Assembly: GCA_963773085.1 (NCBI GenBank)
Contig: CAVYZS010000002.1
Span: 124,001 to 188,000 of the forward strand
Source: JAENVT01 sp963773085
GTDB lineage: Bacteria; Actinomycetota; Acidimicrobiia; Acidimicrobiales; Ilumatobacteraceae
DNA length: 64,000 nt
Direction of reading: 5' to 3'
The notes under the pieces were generated by a model. The model saw nothing but the letters and a program-made list of their open reading frames with translations. It was not told the origin of the DNA and ran no database searches. The translations under genes were made by a program, and so were the position numbers. Positions 8,486 through 17,984 of this stretch are shown here, piece by piece (position 1 is the stretch's first letter; each line of letters opens with the position of its first letter).

Positions 8486-10230
8486 ATGCGCAAGTCACGT
8501 TGTGGGGTAATTTTCGTGGGAGCGGCCTTGGCCGCCAGTTCGGTGGCGCTGGTGCCGAGCACGGTTCACGGCTCTGCCGGGATCGCCAGCTATGTGGTAT
8601 TGGCCAGTGACGCTGCGTCGGTCGACGCCGCGATCGCGACCGCCGAGGCCGCCGGTGGGGAGGTCGTCAATGTCAACCGAGCGATCGGTCTGATCACGGT
8701 CACGGCCGACGCGGAGTCGTTCGAGGGGGCAATGTCGGGTGCCTCCGACGTCGCCGGGGTCGCTCGTAACACACCGATCGGCTCGTTGCCTGCCGAAGCG
8801 AAGACTCGAGCGCGACGCAGTGGAATACGAGGGTCGGTCCGCCGGCGAAGGCAATGCGGCGTCGCCCGGCGGGCACCATGATGGAAAGGGTGATGACCAC
8901 GAGGGCGACGGCCATCACAGGGCCGAGCCGCTCGCCTATCTGCAATGGGACATGCAGATGATGGATGCCACACCCGACGGCTCGTACGACGAGCAGCGTG
9001 GCCGTCGCGATGTTCTCGTTGGCATCATCGACACCGGGATCGACGGCAGCCATCCCGACATCGCCCCCAACTTCAACCGTAAGTTGAGCCGCAACTTCAC
9101 CACCGACATCCCGTTGGTCGACGGCCCCTGCGAGGTCGCTTCGTGCGTTGACCCGGCCGATGTCGACGACAACGGTCACGGGACCCACGTGGCCGGCACG
9201 GTTGCTGCCCCGATCAACGGCATCGGAATGGCGGGTGTCGCTCCGAATGTCACGCTGGTCAACCTCCGCGCCGGACAGGACTCCGGGTACTTCTTCCTCG
9301 CGCCAACGATCGACGCCATCACATACGCTGGCGACAACGGCATCGACGTGGTCAACATGAGCTTCTACACCGACCCGTGGTTGTACAACTGCCGCGCCAA
9401 TCCGGCCGATTCGCCCGCTCAGCAATTGGAGCAGGCGACGATCATCGATGCCACCCAGCGAGCGGTCGACTACGCCCGTCGCACGCGGTGTCACATTGAT
9501 TGCCGCGCTCGGCAACGAGCACCAAGACCTAGGCGCAGCAATCAAAGACGACCCGACCAGCCCCGACTTCCCACCAGGCACAGCGTATGATCGCACCGTC
9601 TCAAACGATTGTCTCGACGTCCCGACCGAGACTGACGGCGTCCTCAGTGTGTCGTCCGTCGGGCCCGAGCGAGAAGAAGGCCGACTACTCCAATCACGGG
9701 TTGGAGCAGAACGACGTCGCCGCTCCGGGCGGCTTCTATCCGCGACTTCATCGACCGATCCGGCGCTCAACCGCCGGCCGGAGAACCTCATCCTCGGGCC
9801 TTACCCGAGGAACGTGGCCATTGCCGAGGGTGCCGTCGATCCCGTGACCGGTGCAGTAACCCTGGCCTTCGAGGACTTCGTGATCGCCGATTGCTCGTCA
9901 CCGCACGTCGATGACTGCGACTATTGGCAGTGGATCCAGGGAACTTCGATGGCCTCACCACATGCCGTCGGCGTTGCCGCACTGATCGTCAGCGAATACG
10001 GCAAGGCTCAACGTCACGGCAAGGGGCGGACGATGGATCCCGCCAAGGTCGAGCGGATCTTGCGCAAGAGCGCCACCGATCACGCCTGCACGCCGCCGGC
10101 CGTCACGTACGAACTCGAGAGGCCTGGCGATCCCACCTACGACGCCCCGTGCGTCGGCGACGAAGACCTCAACTCGATCTACGGCGATGGCATCGTCAAT
10201 GCGCTCAGGGCGGTCAAGGGCAAGCACTAG
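8486..10230 (+). pseudogene. Secreted S8-family serine peptidase (subtilase), frameshifted
   Basis: Subtilisin-like protease of about 580 codons if joined. ATG 8486 opens a signal peptide (MRKSRCGVIFVGAALAASS, cleavage after HGSA likely). Then come an I9-like propeptide (ASYVVLASDAASVD...) and the catalytic triad: Asp in GIIDTGIDGSHPD (about 9025-9060), His in DNGHGTHVAGT (about 9170-9200) and Ser in GTSMASPHAVG (about 9940-9970). The reading frame changes near 8800, 9485, 9665 and 9745, yet every block is intact in one frame, so errors or very recent indels are likely. It probably works outside the cell. A strong hairpin follows at 10242. Confidence 0.85.
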
Positions 10231-10241
10231 ACCTGGTAGCC

Positions 10242-10279
10242 GAGTGCTTCGCGCCCAGCCGGGTGGGCGCGAAGCACTC
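10242..10279. terminator. Hairpin terminator after the subtilase
   Basis: A perfect 16-bp stem (GAGTGCTTCGCGCCCA paired with TGGGCGCGAAGCACTC) with loop GCCGGG starts 12 bases after the subtilase stop. There is no clear T-run, which is usual for actinobacterial terminators. Confidence 0.75.
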
Positions 10280-10328
10280 CATCGGGTTATCGTGCGGCGG
10301 TGGAGCCTTACCTGATCGAGGGTCGGTC

Positions 10329-11504
10329 GTGAGCCGCGAACGGCTGTTGGAGATGGCCCGTCGGGTCGTCGAGCATCATCGCAGTGGGCAGATGCCGCTG
10401 GCCGAGTCGATCACCCGGCTTCCGGCGCGCAACTACTACGACCCCGACCGTTGGGCGCAGGAACTCGACCTGATTTTCCGCCGGTTGCCGCTCGTGGTCG
10501 CGCTGACGGCCGAGTTGCGCGAGCCACATGCGTACAAGGCGCTCGACGTGGTCGGCATGCCAGTGCTACTGACTCGCCTCGAAGACGGCAGCGTGCGGGC
10601 ATTCGTCAACATGTGCAGCCATCGCGGTTCGATACTGGTCGATGAGGGTGTGGGCACTTCACGCCGGTTCACCTGCCCCTACCACGCCTGGACCTACAAC
10701 CCAGCCGGAGATCTGGTCGGTATGTTCAAGCATGCCGACTTCGGTGACGTCGACATGTCGTGCAACGGCCTGACGTCACTTCCGGTGATCGAGCGGTCGG
10801 GCCTGATCTGGGTGATCCTGTCACCGCAATCGACGTTCGACATGGAGCCGTTCGTTGGCGAGTTCGCCGATCTCATCCAGTACCACCGGCTGGCAGAGAT
10901 GCACCACTACGGCACCCGTGTGCTGGCCGGTCCGAATTGGAAGGTTGCCTTCGACGGCTACGTGGACTTCTACCATCTGCCGATCCTGCACAAGAACACC
11001 TTCGGGCCAGACATGTCACCCGACGCAATGTTTCATCCGATCGGTCCGCATCAGCGGATCACCGGTCCGCGCGCCATCTGGTCGAGGCTCGAGGAACGGC
11101 CCGAGGAGGAATGGGACATCGAGGATCTCACCGGCGGGGTATGGAGCATCTTCCCGCACGGTTCGATCGCCGGGTTCGACGTCGCCGGCGAGCGTTTCTA
11201 CCAGGTCGCCCGTCTGTTCCCCGGAGCATCCCCCGGCGAATCGGTGACCCACCTCGACTTCGTGTCACTGGCCGAACCGACCGAGGAGTTCCGCCTGCTG
11301 GCCGACAAGCAGATCGACTTCCTGATCGACGTGGTGCGCGACGAGGACTACGCCACCGGTCTGCGGCTGCAGCATGCGCTACGCACCGGCGCCAAGAAGG
11401 AGCTGATGTTCGGTCGCAACGAAGGCGGCGCCCAGCACGTGCATCGCTGGATCGACAAGGTGCTCGCCGCCTCCGACGATCAGCTCTCGGATCTGTTTCG
11501 CTGA
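10329..11504 (+). CDS. Rieske 2Fe-2S aromatic-ring-hydroxylating oxygenase, alpha-subunit-like
   Basis: 391 aa. The Rieske cluster ligands are clear: CSHRG and, 17 residues on, CPYHAW (near residues 98-120). The C-terminal catalytic domain has the mononuclear-iron site in FDGYVDFYHLPILHKN (His, His; partner Asp further on). Such enzymes insert oxygen into aromatic or other hydrophobic substrates using a separate ferredoxin or reductase, neither of which is adjacent. GTG 10329 is chosen as the first start after the terminator that leaves the N-terminus intact. It is followed 29 bp later by the PanE-like gene, probably in one transcript. Substrate unknown. Confidence 0.9.
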   Translation: MSRERLLEMARRVVEHHRSGQMPLAESITRLPARNYYDPDRWAQELDLIFRRLPLVVALTAELREPHAYKALDVVGMPVLLTRLEDGSVRAFVNMCSHRGSILVDEGVGTSRRFTCPYHAWTYNPAGDLVGMFKHADFGDVDMSCNGLTSLPVIERSGLIWVILSPQSTFDMEPFVGEFADLIQYHRLAEMHHYGTRVLAGPNWKVAFDGYVDFYHLPILHKNTFGPDMSPDAMFHPIGPHQRITGPRAIWSRLEERPEEEWDIEDLTGGVWSIFPHGSIAGFDVAGERFYQVARLFPGASPGESVTHLDFVSLAEPTEEFRLLADKQIDFLIDVVRDEDYATGLRLQHALRTGAKKELMFGRNEGGAQHVHRWIDKVLAASDDQLSDLFR

Positions 11505-11533
11505 CCGGAGGTATCGACCCGTACGCTGCCGCG

Positions 11534-12553
11534 GTGCGCGTCATCATCTATGGGGCCGGTGCTGTCGGAAGTGTGATCGGAGGCCGGCTGCGACAAGGCG
11601 GCGCCGATGTCGTGCTGGTCGCTCGCCAGGCACATGCCGCTGCGATTCGAGAGAGCGGCCTGGCGCTCCGTGCTGCGAAGGGCACCGACGTGATCGATGT
11701 CGGTGCCGTGTCCGCGATCGATCAGCTCAGCCCAACCGGCGACGACGTGGTGATCATCACCGCGAAGACTCAGGACACCCCTGCGATCCACGCCGCGCTT
11801 TCAGATTGGAACGCGGATGTACCGGTCGTGTGCGGCACCAACGGTGTGGAACACGAACGTCTGGCGTTGCGTCGGTTCGCCCGTGTGTACGGCATGGTGG
11901 TCCAACTTCCGGCACAGTTCGAGCGGCCGGGCCAGGTCACCGTGTTGTGTGCCCCGACGAACGCAATCCTCGATGTCGGCCGATACCCGTCGGGCATCGA
12001 CGATACGGCTGCCGAGCTCGCCCGCCTGATCGACGCCGCCCCGGGTCTGCTGTCCGAGGCCGACGACGATGTGATGACGAAGAAGTACGGCAAGCTCCTG
12101 ATCAACCTCGGCAACGCGGCAGACGCCGCATGTGGAATGGCCGGGCGTGGGGCGGGCGTCGTTGCGGCTGCCATCGACGAAGGCAAGCGCGTCTACGAAG
12201 CTGCGGGAATCCGCTGGGAGCAGACAGCGGAACACGCCGAGCGGTACAAGGCGCGTGCCGCGACGATGCAGTTCGACATCCCCGACGGTGACACCTTTGT
12301 CGGCGGGTCGACATGGCAGAGCTTGATGAAGGGCGCGGCGACGCTCGAGACCGACTACTTCAACGGTGAGGTCCTCATGCTCGGGCGCCTCCACGACGTA
12401 CCGACGCCTGCCAACGAATTCCTGCAGCAGTTCGCGTCGCGAATGCTTCGCGGGGAGCCGCGCCCGGGTTCGGTGACGAGGGAGCAACTCGACGCCGAAT
12501 GGGACGACTGGCGCCGACCCTCGATCAGCGGAACTGGCGGAAGCAGTTCCTGA
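11534..12553 (+). CDS. Ketopantoate reductase PanE/ApbA-family protein
   Basis: 339 aa. The N-terminal Rossmann NADP loop is VRVIIYGAGAVGSVIGGRL (residues 1-19). The C-terminal helical domain has the conserved Lys-Asn region KKYGKLLINLGNA near 180 and the ending block FNGEVLMLGRLHDVPTPAN, which matches the family's 'E-D-NG-I---G---G-PTP-N' signature. It starts at GTG 11534. True pantothenate PanE is about 300 aa; this longer form next to an oxygenase may reduce another 2-keto acid. Its tail overlaps the convergent hydrolase gene by 29 bp. Confidence 0.85.
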   Translation: MRVIIYGAGAVGSVIGGRLRQGGADVVLVARQAHAAAIRESGLALRAAKGTDVIDVGAVSAIDQLSPTGDDVVIITAKTQDTPAIHAALSDWNADVPVVCGTNGVEHERLALRRFARVYGMVVQLPAQFERPGQVTVLCAPTNAILDVGRYPSGIDDTAAELARLIDAAPGLLSEADDDVMTKKYGKLLINLGNAADAACGMAGRGAGVVAAAIDEGKRVYEAAGIRWEQTAEHAERYKARAATMQFDIPDGDTFVGGSTWQSLMKGAATLETDYFNGEVLMLGRLHDVPTPANEFLQQFASRMLRGEPRPGSVTREQLDAEWDDWRRPSISGTGGSSS

Positions 12554-13667
12554 TATCGGCAACGAAGAGATCCGGCTGTTCGAACGCGGCGAAATGGCCG
12601 CCCTTCGGCTGCTCGGACCAATGAACGATCTTCGGATAGTCGGCCTCCATCCAGGCGCGGACAGGAGCGACGATCTCCTTGGGGTAGACCGCAACGCCCA
12701 CCGGAACCGTCAGCTGGGTGACGCGTGCCTTCCCGAAGCTCTCCCAGTAGATGCGCGCCGAGCTCGTCGCGCTGTTCGTCGCCCAGTAGAACATCAGGTT
12801 GTCGAGCAGTTCGTCGCGGTGCAGCACGTTCTCCGGATGGCCGTCGCAATCGGTCCATGCCCAGAACTTCTCCAGGACCCAGGCTGCCTGTCCCGCCGGT
12901 GAGTCGGCCAGACCATACCCAACGGTCTGCGGACGAGTTGCCTGCTGCTTGGAGTAGCCGGAGTCCCATGCCTGGTAGTACTCAGCGCCCGAGAGCGCCC
13001 GCTGTTCCTCCGGCGTGGGTTCGCCGTCGACACGCGGCCGGGTGCCCATCGCCAACGTGATGTGGATCGCAGCGCAATGCTCCGGATCCTGGGCGCCCAG
13101 GGTGCGGGTGACCGCGGAGCCCCAATCGCCGCCCTGTGCGAAGTACCGGTCGTAGCCCAGTCGCGCCATCAGCACCGCCCACGCGCCGGCGATCTTCTCG
13201 ACTCCCCACCCGGGCGCGGAGGGTTTGCCCGAGAAGCCGAAACCTGGCAGCGAGGGGCAGATCACGTGGAACGCGTCGGCGGCGCTGCCACCATGCTGGG
13301 TGGGGTGGGTGAATGGCTCGATGACCTTGTGGAACTCGACGATCGAGCCCGGCCAACCGTGGGTGATGACCAGGGGTTTCGCCTCAGGGTGCGGTGAGCG
13401 CTGGTGGACGAAATGGATGTCGAGCCCGTCGACAACGGTGACGTACTGGTCGAATCGGTTCAACCGGGTTTCGCGAGCACGCCAGTCGTATCCGTCGCCC
13501 CAGTATCGGCACATGTCCTGGATCCACGCGAGTGGAGCACCCTGGCTCCAATCGTCGACGGTTTCGGTATCGGGCCAGCGGGTCTGGGCGAGCCGACGGT
13601 GCAGGTCGTCGAGCACGTCGTCGGGTACCTCGATGTGGAACCTTCGGAGAGCGACGTCGGCGGGCAT
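12525..13667 (-). CDS. Epoxide hydrolase family protein (EHN plus alpha/beta hydrolase)
   Basis: 380 aa. It has the N-terminal epoxide-hydrolase domain (FHIEVPDDVLDDLHRRLAQTRWP) followed by an alpha/beta-hydrolase fold with the oxyanion HGWPGS near residue 105, the nucleophile Asp in GGDWGSAVTR near 180 and the C-terminal His in GGHFAAFEQPD near 355. This matches microsomal-type epoxide hydrolases that open epoxides to diols. It starts at ATG 13667 and is convergent with the PanE-like gene. Substrate not predictable. Confidence 0.9.
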   Translation of the reverse strand: MPADVALRRFHIEVPDDVLDDLHRRLAQTRWPDTETVDDWSQGAPLAWIQDMCRYWGDGYDWRARETRLNRFDQYVTVVDGLDIHFVHQRSPHPEAKPLVITHGWPGSIVEFHKVIEPFTHPTQHGGSAADAFHVICPSLPGFGFSGKPSAPGWGVEKIAGAWAVLMARLGYDRYFAQGGDWGSAVTRTLGAQDPEHCAAIHITLAMGTRPRVDGEPTPEEQRALSGAEYYQAWDSGYSKQQATRPQTVGYGLADSPAGQAAWVLEKFWAWTDCDGHPENVLHRDELLDNLMFYWATNSATSSARIYWESFGKARVTQLTVPVGVAVYPKEIVAPVRAWMEADYPKIVHWSEQPKGGHFAAFEQPDLFVADIRNCFRQFR

Positions 13668-13693
13668 GAGCGAGGACGATAATGGCGCCGACG

Positions 13694-14683
13694 TCAGGTG
13701 ATCGGCTTGGCGTACGCCGCTTCGTAGGCCTGCAGCTCGAAACCCATCCTGGTGTAGAGCTGAAACGCGCCGCCGGGATTTTCCGTGTCGGCACCCAGCG
13801 CAGCCTCAGTCATGCCCCGATCCTTGAGCTCTCGCAGGCTGCTGGCCAGCAGTGCGCCGGCGATGCCCCTGTTGCGCCACAGGGCGTGCGTCGAGATGTT
13901 CTCGGTGTATCCCCGCAGATAGCCCATCGCGGCGTTCTCGTCGGGGTTGATGAAGCTCTTGACCTGGCCGACAACGGTGTCACCGGCCCAGGCGATCTTC
14001 CACATCGACTCGTCCCGCAGCGGATCGTCGAGAAACTGCTGGAAGTCGTTCTCCGTCACCTCGCGGGAGTCCCACGAGCCGCGAAATGCCTCCCAATGGG
14101 CGTCGAAGATCGCCCGCAGCATTCCTGGCATCACGGCACGGGTCTCGACGCCCTCGGGCAACGACAGGTCGGGAATGTTCTCGAGGTCGGGCCGCACGAG
14201 GACGGCTGAGAAGCGGATCGCCTGGTAGCCGAGGGATTCCAGCCACGCCGATTCGTACGTAGCAGCCAGCCCGGGCCCAGGGTGGGCCGCGTATGCCCGA
14301 AACCGGGCATGAGCAGTGCTGTCGGCTGTCGGGCGCATGTGCGATTCCTGGGCGATGGCCATGGCCCGGTACAGCGGTTCGGTCAAGTGGGCTGGTCGGA
14401 TGGGTGAGAACCAGATGTAGTCGTGCGAGCCGTCGTCGAGTTCCTCCCAACTGGTTCGCGCATAGGCGACGGGCTCACCATCGGTCGATTCGACTACCAC
14501 GACATCGGTCGCCGTGTCGCAATTGGTGAGATTGGCGTAGGTCACGTCGAGTTGCTCGGCCGTGGGTCGTTCGGAAACACCGGCGTGCTGGCGATACTCG
14601 GCCAGGATCGACGCCATTGCCGGGTGGTCCTCCGGCCCGCGGTACGGCCGCGCCGCGTATGGTGCGGGCAGGTCCATTTCCAT
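13694..14683 (-). CDS. Two-domain GNAT family N-acetyltransferase
   Basis: 329 aa. A first, degenerate GNAT-like half (1-150) and a second half (165-329) with the acetyl-CoA loop region THALWRNRGIAGALLASSL (Q/RxxGxG/A form) and the late GGAFQLYTRMGFEL block. This matches Eis- or MshD-like double-GNAT proteins in layout. ATG 14683 is chosen; a further ATG lies two codons in, and the open frame extends upstream without good starts. The upstream neighbour ends 29 bp away on the same strand. Target unknown. Confidence 0.8.
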   Translation of the reverse strand: MEMDLPAPYAARPYRGPEDHPAMASILAEYRQHAGVSERPTAEQLDVTYANLTNCDTATDVVVVESTDGEPVAYARTSWEELDDGSHDYIWFSPIRPAHLTEPLYRAMAIAQESHMRPTADSTAHARFRAYAAHPGPGLAATYESAWLESLGYQAIRFSAVLVRPDLENIPDLSLPEGVETRAVMPGMLRAIFDAHWEAFRGSWDSREVTENDFQQFLDDPLRDESMWKIAWAGDTVVGQVKSFINPDENAAMGYLRGYTENISTHALWRNRGIAGALLASSLRELKDRGMTEAALGADTENPGGAFQLYTRMGFELQAYEAAYAKPIT

Positions 14684-14711
14684 GGGCCGTGACCATATCG
14701 CTGAGACGTCC

Positions 14712-15191
14712 TCAGATCGAGCGGGTATCGATCTCTGCCAGCACCTCTCCGATGATCTTGGTGGCCTTGTGTGGAGGCAGCTCGTCGCCTCCTTCAGCGG
14801 CGGCGACCTCTGAAGCGAAAGCGTGAACCGATGGTGTTCCCCCGACGAGCACGTGGCGCAACGCCTCTGCGCTCGACTCGGGATCCTCGAGTGCCTCGAC
14901 GGCCTCGGCCACATGCTGGGGGTCGTCGGCCACGGCGTGTACGACGGCCATGGCTTGAGCGCGGCCGGAGACGGTCGACACGGCCTCACCGCGGTCAGGA
15001 TTCTGTTGGAGATCCCACACCCCGAGTGCTTCGATGTAGCCGCCCTCGCCGGGGCGCAACACCATGGTCGTGCTGTCACGCTCCACAGGGTCGTCGGAAT
15101 TGTCGGGATTGTCGGCATCGTCGTCAGCCGTGTGGCGCGCAGCCTCCACGGGAACGGTCAACGAGCCATCGTCATGACGGATGATCTCCAT
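14712..15191 (-). CDS. Hypothetical acidic protein
   Basis: 159 aa, no recognised family. It is rich in Asp, Glu and Ala, with a first third carrying a run of Asp/Asn (ADDDADNPDNSDDPVERD) and a helical alanine-rich remainder. There is no signal peptide or membrane segment. It starts at ATG 15191 on the same strand as the two-domain GNAT and may share its transcript. Codon use is like its neighbours, which supports a real gene. Confidence 0.6.
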   Translation of the reverse strand: MEIIRHDDGSLTVPVEAARHTADDDADNPDNSDDPVERDSTTMVLRPGEGGYIEALGVWDLQQNPDRGEAVSTVSGRAQAMAVVHAVADDPQHVAEAVEALEDPESSAEALRHVLVGGTPSVHAFASEVAAAEGGDELPPHKATKIIGEVLAEIDTRSI

Positions 15192-15223
15192 GGGACTCTT
15201 GTACCCAGGATCGTCGACACGTA

Positions 15224-15262
15224 TGCATCAGTCTTGGTGCATCAGTCTCGGTGCATCGATGT
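15224..15262 (+). repeat. 14-bp tandem repeat, about 2.5 copies
   Basis: TGCATCAGTCTTGG is followed directly by TGCATCAGTCTCGG and then a partial TGCATCGATG. It fills the 73-bp gap between two minus-strand genes. It may be a regulatory site for the hypothetical acidic protein or simple repeat slippage. Confidence 0.6.
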
Positions 15263-15264
15263 GA

Positions 15265-15732
15265 TCACTCTGCGCGGCCGACGAACGTCCACTCGCCCAT
15301 GATCTCGTTCTCATGGGCGAGGCGATCATCGAGGATGGCGCGGCCCGCACGGTGCAGTGACTCATCGCCGGACGCCATCGTCGCCTCCAGTGCCGTCGAC
15401 AGGCACTGGCTCGCCAGGTCGTAGTTGGCCGTGACTTCGGAAAGGTGAAGACTTGGCGAGCGCCCATCGTTGTAGGCGGTCAGGGCGGCGCCAACGGCGG
15501 GCGTCGAGCAAGGTGAGGCGACGACGGAGTTTGCAAAGGCGATCATGGCCTCGATCTCTTCCTGCATCCAGCCGATCTCGTGAAGAGCCCTGGCCGCGCA
15601 ATTGCGCAGGACGTTCTCCATCATCTGGATAGCAATCTTGACCTGCGGTGATTCGACCGCCGGGCCGATCGTGTTCAACAGTTCGTTGCGGCAGTCGAGG
15701 ATGATCTGGTCGGTCGTGGGTCGGGTGAGCAT
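15265..15732 (-). CDS. Hypothetical helical protein coupled to a phosphotransferase
   Basis: 155 aa, predicted mainly alpha-helical, with no membrane segment. ATG 15732 shares one base with the stop of the phosphotransferase gene (TGATG), so the two are translationally coupled. Small partners of this kind sit beside ACAD10-like phosphotransferases in other actinobacteria, but I cannot name the family. The coupling suggests it assists the kinase or binds the same substrate. Confidence 0.65.
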   Translation of the reverse strand: MLTRPTTDQIILDCRNELLNTIGPAVESPQVKIAIQMMENVLRNCAARALHEIGWMQEEIEAMIAFANSVVASPCSTPAVGAALTAYNDGRSPSLHLSEVTANYDLASQCLSTALEATMASGDESLHRAGRAILDDRLAHENEIMGEWTFVGRAE

Positions 15733-16760
15733 CAGTTGACCTCCGCGCTAGGTCCGGAGCATGCAGACAAGAAGTTGTTGTGCCCGATGGTGAGCGCATT
15801 GAGGGTGTAGGTCGTCATCAGCCCGCTGTTGAGGCCTTGGTACATCGCCGCTGCGCCCATCAAGATCTGGCTGTAGACGGTGATCGCCGCCAACGACGAG
15901 AAGTACGCCAGCGCGGACATGTTGACCGTGTCCTCGGTGAAGCCTGTTCGTTCGCGGTAGCGAGCGAGAAACTCTTCCGGGTCGGCCATCAACATGTTCG
16001 GACCGGAGGCGGAGGAGTACACGTTGTAGTAGCCGAGGTCCTCCCTGGGATCCCCGATGTGGGCAAGCTCCCAGTCGATCAACAGATGCCGGCCGGCAGA
16101 GTCGACCATGATGTTGGCCGGTTGGAAGTCGCTGTGCACCAGGCGCAACGGCAGTGGCGGCGGCCGGTGGACGTCGAACCACGCGGCCACGTAACGCAGG
16201 AATGGAACGGCCTCGACGTGGCCGCGGTCGGCCACTCGGAAGCGTTCGATCAGCGAACCGATGTACGTGTTCCAGTCGGCCGGCCTTGGGAACGCGGCCG
16301 GCAGGGTGTCGATGTCGACCGAATGGACCTTGGCCATCGTGTCGACCAGGTCGTTCCGATGCGTGCCGTATCCGGCGTCGAGGGCGAGGTCGTTGAGATG
16401 TGACTGCAGCGATCGCCCATCCACGAAGTCGAGCACGATGCACTTGGTGCCGAGGTGTTCGCCGGAACTGTCGTAGTAGCGCGCCGCCGGCATGGCGATG
16501 GCGTCGGCGTCGCCGAGCGCCCGCAACAGTTGCCACTCGACATCCCGGTCGGTTTCCATCATCGACTTGCCTGGAGGTGGGTCGCCGCGTAGAACGAACG
16601 TTTCCCTGCTGCCGTCCGACCATTCCACCTCGGCGCGCGCCATCGAGCGGCTGTAGCCGCCCACCATCACGTCGTAGCTGACGACGTGTGCCGAACGTGC
16701 GCCGTCGGAGCGTGAGAGATACTCGGCCAGCATCTGCGGCATCGCTTCTGGATCGTGCAT
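15732..16760 (-). CDS. Phosphotransferase family protein (ACAD10/APH-like)
   Basis: 342 aa aminoglycoside-phosphotransferase fold. The catalytic loop is LRLVHSDFQPANIMVD (HxDxxxxN) near residue 210, followed by the metal-binding Asp in LLIDWELAHIGDPREDLGY. The variant HSD/IDWE pattern is that of ACAD10-like kinases, which phosphorylate small hydroxy substrates such as 4-hydroxyacyl compounds, rather than antibiotic kinases. The start is ATG 16760 with GGGGAGATCC just upstream; a longer open frame further upstream overlaps the divergent LLM gene and is rejected. Confidence 0.88.
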   Translation of the reverse strand: MHDPEAMPQMLAEYLSRSDGARSAHVVSYDVMVGGYSRSMARAEVEWSDGSRETFVLRGDPPPGKSMMETDRDVEWQLLRALGDADAIAMPAARYYDSSGEHLGTKCIVLDFVDGRSLQSHLNDLALDAGYGTHRNDLVDTMAKVHSVDIDTLPAAFPRPADWNTYIGSLIERFRVADRGHVEAVPFLRYVAAWFDVHRPPPLPLRLVHSDFQPANIMVDSAGRHLLIDWELAHIGDPREDLGYYNVYSSASGPNMLMADPEEFLARYRERTGFTEDTVNMSALAYFSSLAAITVYSQILMGAAAMYQGLNSGLMTTYTLNALTIGHNNFLSACSGPSAEVN

Positions 16761-16883
16761 GGATCTCCCCTGGGATCGGCTCGACAGGTCAAGCTCGCAG
16801 AGTATGCGCGTGTACGGTGCGACTCGCATACCAGATGGAATCATTCTCGTCGCGCTCGATGCGACGACATCGAAAGGAAGCTC

Positions 16884-17969
16884 GTGCGAGTTGGCATCAC
16901 CCTCCCGGCCCAGTTCCCCTTCGGCAGCACAGAGCAGCTGTTGCCGGCGTTCGAGCAGGTCGGGTTCGACTCGTACTGGGCACCCGACCACATCCTCGGT
17001 GTGTTCCACCCTGGGTTGTGGAAGGACATTCCGCTGTCCGACCTCGCGGCAGACCCCGACGCGTTCTACGACCCGTTCTGCTATGGGGCGCGCCTCGGGA
17101 CGATGACGAACTTGCCGTACGGCATCTCCGTGACCGATGCCACCCGGCGTGGTGCAGCCGACCTCGCCCGTACGGCGTTGACGCTCAACGACTTGATACC
17201 CGGCGGATTCATCCTCGGCATCGGCTCGGGGGAGGCGGAGAGCCTGGTTCCCTTCGGCTACCCGTTCGAGCGGCCGGTGTCGATCCTCGAAGATGTACTG
17301 GTCGAGCTGCGCTCGTTGCTCGATCGCGGCGTGATGCCGACCGGCGTGGGGCGCATGGGCTTGCCGCTCGAGGCCGAGGGGCGTGGCCGCCCAGCGGTGT
17401 GGGTAGCCGGACATGCCCCGCGGATGCTGCGCCTCACGGGACAATACGGCGATGGTTGGATTCCGGCATGGTCGATGTCGCCGGCCGAGTACGGCGAGAA
17501 GTTGCAGGTGATCACCACCCATGCGACGGCTGCCGGTCGTCCAAGGCCGGTGGCGTCGCTGCTGCCCTTTGTGATCTTCGCCGAGAGCGTCGAGCGGGCC
17601 GAGGAAATGTTCGAGGCCGAGCCGCTCGGCAAGTTGTTCGGATTGTTTGCCATGGGATCCCTGTGGGAGGCCCATGGCCTCACCCATCCGTTGGGCAACG
17701 ATTCACGTGGATTCATCGACGTGGTCCTCCATAGCCTCGACCCCGACGAGCTACGCGACATCGCCCCGTTGATTCCATTCGAGATGGTACAGCAGGTGCT
17801 GTTCATCGGGAACAGCCAGGAACTGGCCGGGCAGTTCGAGGCCTACGTCCGCGCTGGCTTGGAGCACGTGGTGCTGGCCAACCTCACTGGTGTCGTGGGC
17901 GGGATGAGCGAGATCATGGCCAGGGCTATGGAGTTGCCGATGCTGAAGGCCGCCCTGTCGGAGTTGTGA
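16884..17969 (+). CDS. LLM-class flavin/F420-dependent oxidoreductase
   Basis: 361 aa, luciferase-like monooxygenase fold. The N-terminus VRVGITLPAQFPFGSTEQLL, the block FDSYWAPDHILG near residue 32, the phosphate-binding IPGGFILGIGSGEAESL near 110 and VWVAGHAPRMLRLTGQYGDGWIP near 180 are typical of F420-dependent members. The start is GTG 16884 with AAAGGAAG just upstream. It is divergent from the phosphotransferase. F420 rather than FMN use is likely from family resemblance, not proven. Confidence 0.88.
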   Translation: MRVGITLPAQFPFGSTEQLLPAFEQVGFDSYWAPDHILGVFHPGLWKDIPLSDLAADPDAFYDPFCYGARLGTMTNLPYGISVTDATRRGAADLARTALTLNDLIPGGFILGIGSGEAESLVPFGYPFERPVSILEDVLVELRSLLDRGVMPTGVGRMGLPLEAEGRGRPAVWVAGHAPRMLRLTGQYGDGWIPAWSMSPAEYGEKLQVITTHATAAGRPRPVASLLPFVIFAESVERAEEMFEAEPLGKLFGLFAMGSLWEAHGLTHPLGNDSRGFIDVVLHSLDPDELRDIAPLIPFEMVQQVLFIGNSQELAGQFEAYVRAGLEHVVLANLTGVVGGMSEIMARAMELPMLKAALSEL

Positions 17970-17984
17970 CCGTGCTGTCCGGCG

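Noticed and set aside
15224..15262. CRISPR array
   Set aside because: Repeats are 14 bp, contiguous without spacers, and no cas genes occur in the window.
16760..17687. Long upstream extension of the phosphotransferase frame
   Set aside because: It is antisense to the LLM oxidoreductase; a good ribosome site precedes ATG 16760.
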